From assembly GCA_903941145.1 (NCBI GenBank), contig CAJANQ010000355.1, positions 1 to 5,858 on the forward strand: DNA of 5,858 nt, given 5' to 3'. Both the position numbers and the translations under genes were made by a program. Source of the DNA: an uncultured Actinomycetes bacterium (GTDB lineage Bacteria > Actinomycetota > Acidimicrobiia > Acidimicrobiales > Microtrichaceae). The notes beneath the pieces are model-generated. The model saw only the letters and a list, made by a program, of their open reading frames with translations. It made no database searches and had not been told where the DNA came from. Positions 1-5,193 of this stretch are shown here, piece after piece; the first letter of the stretch is position 1, and the number at the start of each line of letters is the position of its first letter.

Positions 1-28
1 AGCGCGCCCGTGCTTGCGGCGCGATCGC

Positions 29-44
29 TCAATGATGGTTGACA
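29..44 (+). promoter_or_regulatory. Candidate ArsR operator (TCAA-N6-TTGA) ahead of the ars operon
   Basis: Seen: TCAA at 29-32 and TTGA at 39-42 form a 4+4 inverted repeat with a six-base spacer, and TTGACA at 39-44 looks like a -35 hexamer. I do not find a convincing -10 at the right distance. Known: ArsR/SmtB-family repressors bind short inverted repeats of this general form over their own promoter. Inferred: this is the autoregulatory operator of the downstream ArsR-ArsC fusion. It would be inside the gene if a start at 14, 32 or 35 were used, which favours the GTG at 74. The arms are short, so chance is not excluded. Confidence 0.4.
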
Positions 45-73
45 TACTTGCTCCGGTCCGCGAGGCTCCCGCC

Positions 74-739
74 GTGACCTCGACCGACCTTGCTCGCCGC
101 GCCGCCCGCCACGCAGCGCTGGGCGACCCGGTGCGGCTCGCCGTGGTCGAGGAGCTCGTGTGCTGCGACCGCTCGCCGGTCGAGCTCCGTGAGCGGCTCG
201 GTGTCGAGTCCAACCTGTTGTCCCACCACCTCGACGTGCTCGAGTCAGCCGGGTTCGTCGAGCGGGTCCGCTCCGCCGGCGACGGCCGTCGTCGCTATGT
301 GCGCCTGGTGGCCGGTGCGCTGGACGGGCTCGTCCCGACCTCCTCGGCTGCGTCCTGCGAGGTCATGTTCGTCTGCACCCAGAACTCGGCGCGCAGCCAG
401 CTGGCCGCCGCGCTGTGGACCGACCTGGTGGGGACGCCGGCGCGCTCTGCAGGCACCCGCCCGGCAGACCGGGTCCACCCCGGTGCCGTGGCTGCCGCTG
501 GCCGGGCCGGGCTCGACCTCTCGGACGCGCGACCGTGCTGCGTGGCCGACGTGCCCGACAGGCCGTCCCTGGTGGTCACCGTCTGCGACCAGGCCCACGA
601 GGAGCTCACGGTGCCGGCGGACTGGCTGCACTGGTCCATCCCGGACCTGGTGGCCGACGGCACCAGCGCTGCGTTCGACGCAGTGGTCGACGAGCTCCGT
701 GCGCGCATCTCTGTGCTGGCCGGGACCGGTGCCGCATGA
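74..739 (+). CDS. arsRC: ArsR repressor fused to a low-molecular-weight arsenate reductase domain
   Basis: A 221-residue two-domain protein, probably cytosolic. Residues 8-80 form an ArsR-type winged helix: the LGDPVRLAVVEEL helix, recognition helix SNLLSHHLDVLESAGFV (46-62) and wing GDGRRRYV (69-76). Cys30-Cys31 are a candidate As(III)/Sb(III) sensing pair. Residues 95-216 are an ArsC/LMW-phosphatase domain with P-loop CTQNSARS (nucleophile Cys101, Arg107), Cys171 in TVCDQAHEEL and the SIPDL loop with Asp191. Known: ArsR-ArsC fusions exist elsewhere, for example in Leptospirillum ferriphilum. Start: GTG 74 has GAGG (62-65) eight bases upstream and leaves the putative operator outside the gene. 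The frame is open to TTG 14, and ATG 32 or 35 are alternatives that add about 13-14 residues but lack a clear ribosome site. The stop overlaps the aquaporin start (ATGA, 736-739), implying translational coupling. Cys155-Cys156 is an extra vicinal pair I would not expect in this domain. Family assignment is firm; the start and the activity of the reductase half are less so. Confidence 0.88.
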   Translation: MTSTDLARRAARHAALGDPVRLAVVEELVCCDRSPVELRERLGVESNLLSHHLDVLESAGFVERVRSAGDGRRRYVRLVAGALDGLVPTSSAASCEVMFVCTQNSARSQLAAALWTDLVGTPARSAGTRPADRVHPGAVAAAGRAGLDLSDARPCCVADVPDRPSLVVTVCDQAHEELTVPADWLHWSIPDLVADGTSAAFDAVVDELRARISVLAGTGAA

Positions 740-1479
740 GCGACGAACTGCCAGTCCCCGAGGCCGACCTGGCGCACGAGGCCGAGACCGGCACCGGTGC
801 GCTGCAGCTCTCGCTCGGCCGGCGCCTGGCCGCCGAGGCGGTCGGCACCGGGTTCCTGATCGTCGCCGTCATCGGCTCGGGGATCATGGCGACCAACCTC
901 TCGCCCGACGACGTGGGCCTGCAGCTCCTGCAGAACTCGTTCGCCACGATGGGCGCGCTCATCGGTCTCATCCTCATGTTCGGCGCCGTCTCGGGCGCCC
1001 ACTTCAACCCGGTGGTTACCGTCGTCGACCGGATGCTGGGGAGCATCTCGACTAAGGACACGGGGCTCTACGTCGTGGCGCAGACCGTCGGCGGGTGCGT
1101 CGGCGCCGTGGTGGCCAACCTCATGTTCGAACTGCCGGCCGTCAACATCTCCACCAAGGTCCGGTCGTCGCCGGCTCTCTGGCTGTCCGAGGTGGTGGCC
1201 ACCGTCGGGCTGCTCCTGGTGATCCATGGGTGCGTCCGGACCGGCCGGGCCAAGGTCGTGCCGTTCGCCGTCGGCCTCTGGATCGGCGGGGCCTACTGGT
1301 TCACGTCGTCGACGAGCTTCGCCAACCCGGCCGTCACGGTGGCCAGGACGCTGTCCAACACGTTCGCCGGCATCGCCCCGTCGTCGGCCCCGATGTTCAT
1401 CGTCGCCCAGCTCGTCGGCATGGTCGTCGGGTTCGGCCTGATCCGTCTGTTCTACCCACACCCTGTTGAGGAGTCCTGA
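736..1479 (+). CDS. aqpS: AqpS-like MIP channel (aquaglyceroporin) of an arsenic operon
   Basis: A 247-residue inner-membrane channel of the major intrinsic protein family. Six hydrophobic segments lie near 30-52, 62-84, 108-131, 148-166, 174-192 and 218-240. The two pore half-helices carry GAHFNPVVT (NPV at 91-93 instead of NPA) and FANPAVTVAR (NPA at 197-199). The arginine that directly follows the second NPA in water-selective aquaporins is Val200, and by counting the TM5 filter position is a small residue (Gly185 or Ala186), not His. Known: in Sinorhizobium meliloti AqpS sits in an arsR-aqpS-arsC-arsH operon, where it lets arsenite flow out down its gradient; AqpS also has Val at the filter and conducts methylated pentavalent arsenicals. 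Inferred: this channel is the arsenite exit for the two reductases and ArsI encoded beside it. It overlaps both neighbours (736-739 and TGATG at 1477-1481). The acidic tail of about 25 residues before TM1 is probably cytosolic. Confidence 0.88.
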   Translation: MSDELPVPEADLAHEAETGTGALQLSLGRRLAAEAVGTGFLIVAVIGSGIMATNLSPDDVGLQLLQNSFATMGALIGLILMFGAVSGAHFNPVVTVVDRMLGSISTKDTGLYVVAQTVGGCVGAVVANLMFELPAVNISTKVRSSPALWLSEVVATVGLLLVIHGCVRTGRAKVVPFAVGLWIGGAYWFTSSTSFANPAVTVARTLSNTFAGIAPSSAPMFIVAQLVGMVVGFGLIRLFYPHPVEES

Positions 1480-1913
1480 TGACTGACGCCACCACCGACG
1501 ACCGCCCCGAGGTCCTCTTCGTCTGCATCCACAACGCCGGCCGCTCCCAGATGGCGGCCGCGCTGCTGGCCCACCACGGCGGCGACCGTGTGGTCGTGCG
1601 CTCGGCGGGCACCGCCCCTGCCGACACGATCAACCCGGCGGTCGTCGAGGTCATGGCCGAGATGGGCATCGACCTGCACGCCAGTGGCGCGCACCCCAAG
1701 CGGCTCGAGGATGCGGCCGTGCAGGCCTCGGACGTGGTCATCACCATGGGCTGTGGCGACAAGTGCCCCTTCTACCCGGGCACCCGTTATCTGGACTGGG
1801 CGCTCGACGACCCGGCCGGCCAGGGCGCCGACGCCGTCCGCCCGATCCGCGACCAGATCGACGTGCTCGTGCAGGAACTGCTGCGCGAGCTCCTCTCCGA
1901 GAAGGAAGACTGA
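1479..1913 (+). CDS. arsC: ArsC arsenate reductase, LMW-phosphatase fold
   Basis: A 144-residue cytosolic arsenate reductase converting As(V) to As(III). The P-loop is VCIHNAGRSQMA, with nucleophile Cys16 and Arg22. SAGT at 42-45 and TMGCGDKCPFYPG at 89-101 follow, the latter carrying Cys92 and Cys96. The DDPAGQ loop (110-115) supplies the probable general acid Asp111. Length is normal for the family. The second and third cysteines sit where the thioredoxin-coupled class keeps its resolving cysteines, but spaced C-X3-C, so a relay of disulfides from Cys16 to Cys92 to Cys96 is possible. A mycothiol/mycoredoxin-coupled mechanism, known in some actinobacteria, cannot be excluded from sequence. 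Start ATG 1479 has GAGGAG at 1468-1473 and overlaps the aquaporin stop. It is the second reductase domain of this operon; the first is fused to ArsR and has a different cysteine pattern. The gene product is followed four bases later by ArsI. Confidence 0.93.
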   Translation: MTDATTDDRPEVLFVCIHNAGRSQMAAALLAHHGGDRVVVRSAGTAPADTINPAVVEVMAEMGIDLHASGAHPKRLEDAAVQASDVVITMGCGDKCPFYPGTRYLDWALDDPAGQGADAVRPIRDQIDVLVQELLRELLSEKED

Positions 1914-1917
1914 GCAC

Positions 1918-2400
1918 ATGTCACGAGTCCAGCTCGCCCTCAACGTCACCGACGTCGACGCCGCCGTCGAGTTCTACGAGAAGCTCTTCGCCACGCCGGT
2001 CGCCAAGCGCAAGCCCGGTTACGCGAACTTCGAGATCGCGGAGCCGCCCCTCAAGCTCGTGCTGATCGAGGGCCCGGAGGGCGGCACGCTCAACCACCTG
2101 GGCGTCGAGACCACCGACCCCGCCGAGGTGCTCGCAGCCGAGGCGCGGCTGTCGGCCGACGGCCTGGCGACCACCGGCGTCGACGACACCGTCTGCTGCT
2201 TCGCCGAGAAGACCGAGACCTGGGTGAACGACCCCGACGGCGCGCCGTGGGAGTGGTACGTGAAGAACGCGGACGCCGACCAGATGTCGCTCACGAAGCT
2301 CGGGGACGAAGGCGCCACCTGCTGCGCCCCGGCCAGCAGCGCCGAGCCGGTGGCGTTCGGCCGCCCGGCGGCCGCGGGCGAGTCCTCCGGCTGCTGCTGA
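1918..2400 (+). CDS. arsI: ArsI/CadI-family dioxygenase, probable methylarsenite C-As lyase
   Basis: A 160-residue vicinal-oxygen-chelate (glyoxalase-fold) protein, cytosolic. Known: ArsI is an Fe(II)-dependent dioxygenase that cleaves the C-As bond of trivalent organoarsenicals such as MAs(III), giving As(III). Seen: the metal triad is Gln5 (MSRVQLALNV), His60 (LNHLGVE) and Glu112 (PWEWY). The vicinal pair Cys93-Cys94 (DTVCCFAEK) fits the substrate-binding cysteines. Each residue keeps a near-constant offset from the Gln-His-Glu set and cysteine pair of Thermomonospora curvata ArsI. The GYANFEIAEPPLKLVLIE segment (34-51) is typical of ArsI/CadI. A tail of about 30 residues after the domain is Ala/Ser-rich and holds two more pairs, Cys135-Cys136 and Cys159-Cys160 at the very end. 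It starts four bases after arsC and shares its transcript; AAGGA at 1902-1906 is a somewhat distant ribosome site. The alternative is CadI, the cadmium-induced relative, but the arsenic context and intact site favour ArsI. Confidence 0.9.
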   Translation: MSRVQLALNVTDVDAAVEFYEKLFATPVAKRKPGYANFEIAEPPLKLVLIEGPEGGTLNHLGVETTDPAEVLAAEARLSADGLATTGVDDTVCCFAEKTETWVNDPDGAPWEWYVKNADADQMSLTKLGDEGATCCAPASSAEPVAFGRPAAAGESSGCC

Positions 2401-2402
2401 CC

Positions 2403-2423
2403 TGACCGCCGAGAAATCGGTCA
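2403..2423 (+). terminator. Small hairpin after the ars operon
   Basis: TGACCG (2403-2408) and CGGTCA (2418-2423) can pair with a nine-base loop; an alternative fold is CCGA-GAAA-TCGG (2409-2420) with a GNRA tetraloop. It begins three bases after the arsI stop. No T-tract follows, so it is at most a weak or U-less terminator. Confidence 0.3.
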
Positions 2424-2519
2424 CACGGCAGGACGCGCGTCGCCCGGGTTCACCTACTGTTTCCCCACTTCACAGGTCGGCCACGGGGGTGCGACCGGGG
2501 GACCCCGGGTCAGAGCGAC

Positions 2520-2543
2520 TCAGGGTGTCAGGGACTCAGGGAC
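2520..2543 (+). repeat. Three tandem TCAGGGNN octamers
   Basis: TCAGGG occurs at 2520, 2528 and 2536, giving three head-to-tail octamers (TCAGGGTG, TCAGGGAC, TCAGGGAC). The last copy supplies the AGGG that serves as ribosome site for the GTG at 2549. It may be a short slippage repeat or a regulatory element in the leader of the metallo-hydrolase gene. Confidence 0.6.
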
Positions 2544-2548
2544 ACGCA

Positions 2549-3448
2549 GTGCAGGTCACGTTCTACGGGGTACGAGGGTCGACGCCATGTGCGTGTGACG
2601 ACACTCGTCGCTACGGCGGCAACACCTCGTGCGTCGTCGTGACCCACCCCGGCATGGACCCGGTGGTCTTCGACCTGGGCACCGGCCTGCGCTACTTCGG
2701 CAACGACCTGGCCAACGGCGGCCTGGCACCGGGCGAGTCGTTCCGGGGCACTGCGCTGGTGAGCCACCTGCACTGGGACCACGTGCAGGGTGTGCCGTTC
2801 TTCAAGCCGTGGCTGTGCGCCGGCTCCCGCCTCGACGTGTACGGCCCGCCGCAGGAGGAGGGCTCCCTCGAGGACGCCGTCCGGTCCTTCATCAAGCCGC
2901 CGTACTTCCCGGTGACGATCGACGAGCTCCCCGGCGAGGTCACGATCACCGAGGCCGCCGAGGTCTTCATGGTCGGGCCCGCCGAGGTGCGCAGCGCACC
3001 CGTGCCGCACATCGGGCCGACCCTCGGGTTCCGGGTGTCGGTGGGCGGCACCAGCGTGGCGTTCGTGCCGGACCACCAGCAGCCCGGCGCCGGTTCGACC
3101 GAGGTCGACCCCGCCGTGCTCGAGCTGTGCGCCGGCGCCGACCTGCTGATCCACGACGCCCAGTTCACGAACGACGAGTTCACGACCAAGTCCGACTGGG
3201 GCCACTGCACCGTCGAGTACGCCGTCGAGGTCGCCGCCCAGGCCGGCGTCCGCCGCCTGGCGCTGTTCCACCACGACCCGAGCCACTCCGACACCGACGT
3301 TGACGAACTCCTGGCCGGCGCCCGCGAGTACGCCGCCGGCCGGGTCGAGGAGGTCATCGCCGCGTCGGAGGGGCTGACCGTCGCACTCACGCCGGCCGCT
3401 CAGTCTCCGGCAGCGCAGTCGCCCGCCGCGGTCGCTGCTGCCGGTTAG
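2549..3448 (+). CDS. Metallo-beta-lactamase-fold hydrolase, substrate unknown
   Basis: A 299-residue cytosolic MBL-fold protein of the RNase Z/PhnP/phosphodiesterase-like branch. Numbered from GTG 2549, it opens with FYGVRGSTPC, then RYGGNTSC and FDLGTGLR (41-48). The zinc motif HLHWDH is at 73-78. Further ligands are His154 (PVPHIGPT), Asp203 (IHDAQF, 201-206) and His241 (FHHDPSHSD). FVPDHQQPG (172-180) and SDWGHCTVEYA (215-225) are conserved-looking segments I recognise from actinobacterial relatives. Such proteins hydrolyse phosphoester or similar bonds at a two-metal centre; the substrate cannot be read here, and no symbol is justified. The C-terminus (about 281-299) is an Ala/Pro/Ser-rich tail with a duplicated AAQSP. 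Start: the frame is open to GTG 2489, but homology begins at VQVTFYGVRG and AGGG lies seven bases before GTG 2549. It sits 148 bases after arsI and 88 before the next gene, so it is probably its own unit. Confidence 0.85.
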   Translation: MQVTFYGVRGSTPCACDDTRRYGGNTSCVVVTHPGMDPVVFDLGTGLRYFGNDLANGGLAPGESFRGTALVSHLHWDHVQGVPFFKPWLCAGSRLDVYGPPQEEGSLEDAVRSFIKPPYFPVTIDELPGEVTITEAAEVFMVGPAEVRSAPVPHIGPTLGFRVSVGGTSVAFVPDHQQPGAGSTEVDPAVLELCAGADLLIHDAQFTNDEFTTKSDWGHCTVEYAVEVAAQAGVRRLALFHHDPSHSDTDVDELLAGAREYAAGRVEEVIAASEGLTVALTPAAQSPAAQSPAAVAAAG

Positions 3449-3473
3449 CCTGCCCCGACCGCCGCAGGCTGAG

Positions 3474-3499
3474 TCGGCCCGGCGCAGACGTCGGGCCGG
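3474..3499 (+). terminator. Strong GC hairpin between the MBL hydrolase and flavin-reductase-like genes
   Basis: Bases 3475-3484 pair with 3489-3498 over ten positions (nine Watson-Crick and one G-U) around the tetraloop CAGA; a T-G wobble can extend the base. It begins 26 bases after the MBL stop. There is no T-run after it, as is common for high-GC actinobacterial terminators. It could also lie in the leader of the next gene, ending 38 bases before its ATG. Confidence 0.55.
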
Positions 3500-3536
3500 A
3501 ACAGCAGCACGGCGCAGATCTACGGAGGGACGTCAG

Positions 3537-4061
3537 ATGACCGAAGCGGCAACCGGTGACGGCGGCACCATCGAGGTCGACCCCAAGGAGTACCGCCGGG
3601 TCATGGGCCAGTTCCCGACCGGCGTGACCGTCGTGGCTGCTGAGTCCGAGGGCCGGCCCGTCGGCCTGGCGATCGGCTCGTTCTTCTCGATCTCCATCGA
3701 CCCGCCGCTCGTCGGGTTCTGCGTGGGCAACAGCTCGTACTCGTGGCCGCTCATTGAGGCCGCCGGCTGCTTCGGCATCAGCGTCCTCGCCGAGGACCAG
3801 CACGAGACCTCCAACCAGTTCGCCGGCAAGGCCGAGGACAAGTTCGCCGGGATCCACTGGGACCCCTCCGCCGTGACCTGCTCGCCGATGATCCGCGGCG
3901 CCGTCGCCCACATCGACTGCACGCTCGAGGCGGTCCACCCCGGGGGCGACCACGTGATCGTGGTGGGCCGGGTGCGCGAGCTTGACGTGGTCCGTGACGA
4001 CGTCGGCGCCCTGGTGTTCTTCCGAGGCGGCTACGGCAAGCACGCCCCGCTCGACGACTGA
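3537..4061 (+). CDS. Flavin-reductase-like FMN-binding split-barrel protein
   Basis: A 174-residue soluble protein of the flavin reductase-like family (HpaC/NtaB type). Known: members reduce FMN or FAD with NAD(P)H to feed two-component monooxygenases, or simply bind FMN. Seen: YRRVMGQFPTGVTVVAA (19-35) is the typical opening strand. SFFSISIDPPLVGFCV (48-63) is the flavin-binding segment. GDHVIVVGRV (137-146) and LVFFRGGYG (159-167) are the late family motifs. Length is normal. The usual Thr/Asn/Ser pattern before SF is GLAIG here (43-47), so flavin contacts may differ a little. It has an excellent ribosome site, GGAGGG at 3524-3529, seven bases before ATG. No monooxygenase partner is encoded in the window, so its electron acceptor is unknown. 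The next gene follows after 15 bases and is probably co-transcribed. Confidence 0.85.
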   Translation: MTEAATGDGGTIEVDPKEYRRVMGQFPTGVTVVAAESEGRPVGLAIGSFFSISIDPPLVGFCVGNSSYSWPLIEAAGCFGISVLAEDQHETSNQFAGKAEDKFAGIHWDPSAVTCSPMIRGAVAHIDCTLEAVHPGGDHVIVVGRVRELDVVRDDVGALVFFRGGYGKHAPLDD

Positions 4062-4076
4062 CCTGCAAGGACTGAC

Positions 4077-4595
4077 ATGGCCATCTACGCGCTGGGGGAC
4101 CAGGTCCCCGAGATCCATCCCGACGCCTACGTGCATCCCGACGCCGTCGTCATCGGCAACGTCGTGCTCGGCGCCAACTCGTCGGTGTGGCCGTCGGCCG
4201 TGGTCCGCGGCGACGACGGGTTCATCTACATCGGCGAGCGCTGCTCCATCCAGGACGGCGCAGTGCTCCACACCACGCCGTTCCACCCGACGACGCTCGG
4301 CGACGAGGTCACCGTCGGCCACCTGGCCCACCTTGAGGGGTGCCGGGTCGAGGACAAGGCACTCATCGGCTCCGGCTCGATCGTCCTGCACGACGCGCAC
4401 ATCGGTCGTGAGGCAGTGGTGGGCGCCGGCGCGTTCGTCGGCAACAAGAAGGTCGTCCCGGCGCTGGCGATGGCCCTCGGCGTCCCGGCAACGATCAAGG
4501 AGCACGCCGTCACCCCCGGCCACTTCGACCTGGGTGTGGAGTCGTACGTGCACCGGGCGGTCCGGTTCCGGGACCACCTGCGCCGGATCGACTGA
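4077..4595 (+). CDS. Gamma-carbonic-anhydrase-like left-handed beta-helix protein
   Basis: A 172-residue hexapeptide-repeat protein of the gamma-CA/YrdA/PaaY family, which forms trimers with metal sites between subunits. Repeats run from about residue 12 to 125 (for example HPDAVVIGNVVLGANSSVW), followed by a C-terminal helix rich in basic residues (156-171). VVRGDDGFIYIG (42-53) carries the structural Arg44/Asp46. SIQDGAVLH (57-65) carries Gln59 and ligand His65, and VTVGH (78-82) carries ligand His82. The third canonical ligand, His in the usual GHxxxxHGC pattern, is Glu87 here (GHLAHLEGC), with His85 nearby; the usual Asn before QD is Ser57. I believe related actinobacterial proteins share this variant, so it may mark a subgroup without classic CO2 hydration activity. 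AAGGA at 4067-4071 lies five bases before ATG. It follows the flavin-reductase-like gene by 15 bases and converges with the DUF2752 gene, the two stop codons being 22 bases apart. Confidence 0.85.
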   Translation: MAIYALGDQVPEIHPDAYVHPDAVVIGNVVLGANSSVWPSAVVRGDDGFIYIGERCSIQDGAVLHTTPFHPTTLGDEVTVGHLAHLEGCRVEDKALIGSGSIVLHDAHIGREAVVGAGAFVGNKKVVPALAMALGVPATIKEHAVTPGHFDLGVESYVHRAVRFRDHLRRID

Positions 4596-4628
4596 ACCGG
4601 CCGGACGGGAGCCGGGCTCAGCTCCGGT
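4596..4628. terminator. GC-rich palindromic sequence between convergent genes
   Basis: ACCGG (4596-4600) can pair with CCGGT (4624-4628), and inside it GAGC (4609-4612) with GCTC (4616-4619), or GGAGC (4608-4612) with GCTCC (4621-4625). The position between two convergent stops fits a bidirectional terminator, but the folds compete and no T/A tracts flank them. Confidence 0.25.
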
Positions 4629-5115
4629 AGACCCCGGAGTTGATCCAGTCCGCCCAGGTCGGTCCGCCCACGTTGCGGGCGACGGTGAACGCGACGAGCA
4701 CCACGACGACGCCGATCCACGCAACGAGCGGGACCTTCGGCAGCTCGAACTTCTCGCCGCGGACCGCCTTCACCATCCAGACCACCCACAGGACGGCGGC
4801 GACCGGGAGCACGACGGCGAGCAGCACGTTGTGGTCGGCCGCAGCGAGCCAGTCGCCGCGTACGAGCGAGTTCACGCAGCGCAGGCCGCCGCAGAACGGG
4901 CAGTCGACGCCCAAGAACCCCTTTGACCAGCACAGCGGTGCCCCGCCGTCGGTCGGGTTCCACAGCGCGATGGCGATGCTGCCCGCCGCGACCGCGGCGC
5001 CGACCTTGGCCGGCTTGTGCCACAGCGGCGCGGACCGCTCGGTCGGCGCGTCGACGGGACGTCCCGCTGGTGCGGGTGCAGTCGGCCCAGGTTCGGGCTG
5101 CGCCACGTCGGTCAC
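4618..5115 (-). CDS. DUF2752 membrane protein
   Basis: A 165-residue integral membrane protein of the DUF2752 family, function unknown. An N-terminal Pro/Ala-rich, probably disordered stretch (5-31) is followed by a hydrophobic segment at 36-52. The hallmark CPFCGGLR (72-79) comes next, then hydrophobic segments at 97-116 and 129-147 and a short tail. Four cysteines (62, 72, 75, 80) cluster around the signature, and CPxCG could bind a metal or form a disulfide; this is inference. DHNVLL after the motif is also typical of the family. The start is GTG at 5115-5113; no ribosome site is visible, but a TAGGGT -10 lies six bases upstream, fitting a leaderless transcript. It diverges from sufB, sharing the palindrome-containing intergenic region. 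Confidence 0.82.
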   Translation of the reverse strand: MTDVAQPEPGPTAPAPAGRPVDAPTERSAPLWHKPAKVGAAVAAGSIAIALWNPTDGGAPLCWSKGFLGVDCPFCGGLRCVNSLVRGDWLAAADHNVLLAVVLPVAAVLWVVWMVKAVRGEKFELPKVPLVAWIGVVVVLVAFTVARNVGGPTWADWINSGVYRS

Positions 5116-5121
5116 GCCCCG

Positions 5122-5127
5122 ACCCTA
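5122..5127 (-). promoter_or_regulatory. Candidate leaderless -10 box for the DUF2752 gene
   Basis: Read on the minus strand this is TAGGGT, a TANNNT-type actinobacterial -10, ending six bases before the GTG start. That spacing places the transcription start at or next to the GTG, so translation would be leaderless; this fits the absence of a ribosome site. The -35 position falls inside the first 47-base palindrome and is a poor match (GGTTTC). Confidence 0.4.
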
Positions 5128-5134
5128 TCCCCGT

Positions 5135-5181
5135 GACCTTGCAGGAAACCGACCGCAATGGGGTCGACGTTCTACAAGGAC
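5135..5181. repeat. 47-base imperfect palindrome, copy 1
   Basis: Centred on 5158. Sixteen of 23 opposed positions are Watson-Crick pairs and one is G-T. Arms: CCTTG (5137-5141) with CAAGG (5175-5179), and CGACC (5150-5154) with GGTCG (5162-5166), plus shorter matches between. It is 35/47 identical to copy 2, starting exactly 60 bases downstream. It covers the -35 region of the predicted DUF2752 promoter. Likely a protein-binding site; the regulator is unknown. Confidence 0.75.
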
Positions 5182-5193
5182 CTTGGAACGCCG

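Noticed and set aside
21..28. GCGATCGC octamer palindrome as a site of interest
   Set aside because: An eight-base palindrome is easily met by chance in GC-rich DNA and has no partner copies that I noticed.
295..1461. Long minus-strand open frame across the arsRC and aqpS genes
   Set aside because: It is a typical high-GC shadow: Asp/Arg/His-rich composition, no domain, and opposite to two well-supported genes.
2489..2548. Upstream GTG start for the MBL hydrolase adding 20 residues
   Set aside because: The extra stretch is unlike the family N-terminus, and the start at 2549 has AGGG at proper spacing with homology beginning directly after it.
4061..4070. ACCTGCAAGG before the gamma-CA-like gene matches, in reverse complement, ten bases of palindrome copy 2
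   Set aside because: It is a single half with no partner arm, and its AAGG is the ribosome site of the gene, so chance similarity is more likely than a third operator.
3387..4724. Long minus-strand open frame of 445 codons across the flavin-reductase-like and gamma-CA-like genes
   Set aside because: Its composition is that of an antisense shadow and it overlaps two genes with clear motifs and good ribosome sites.
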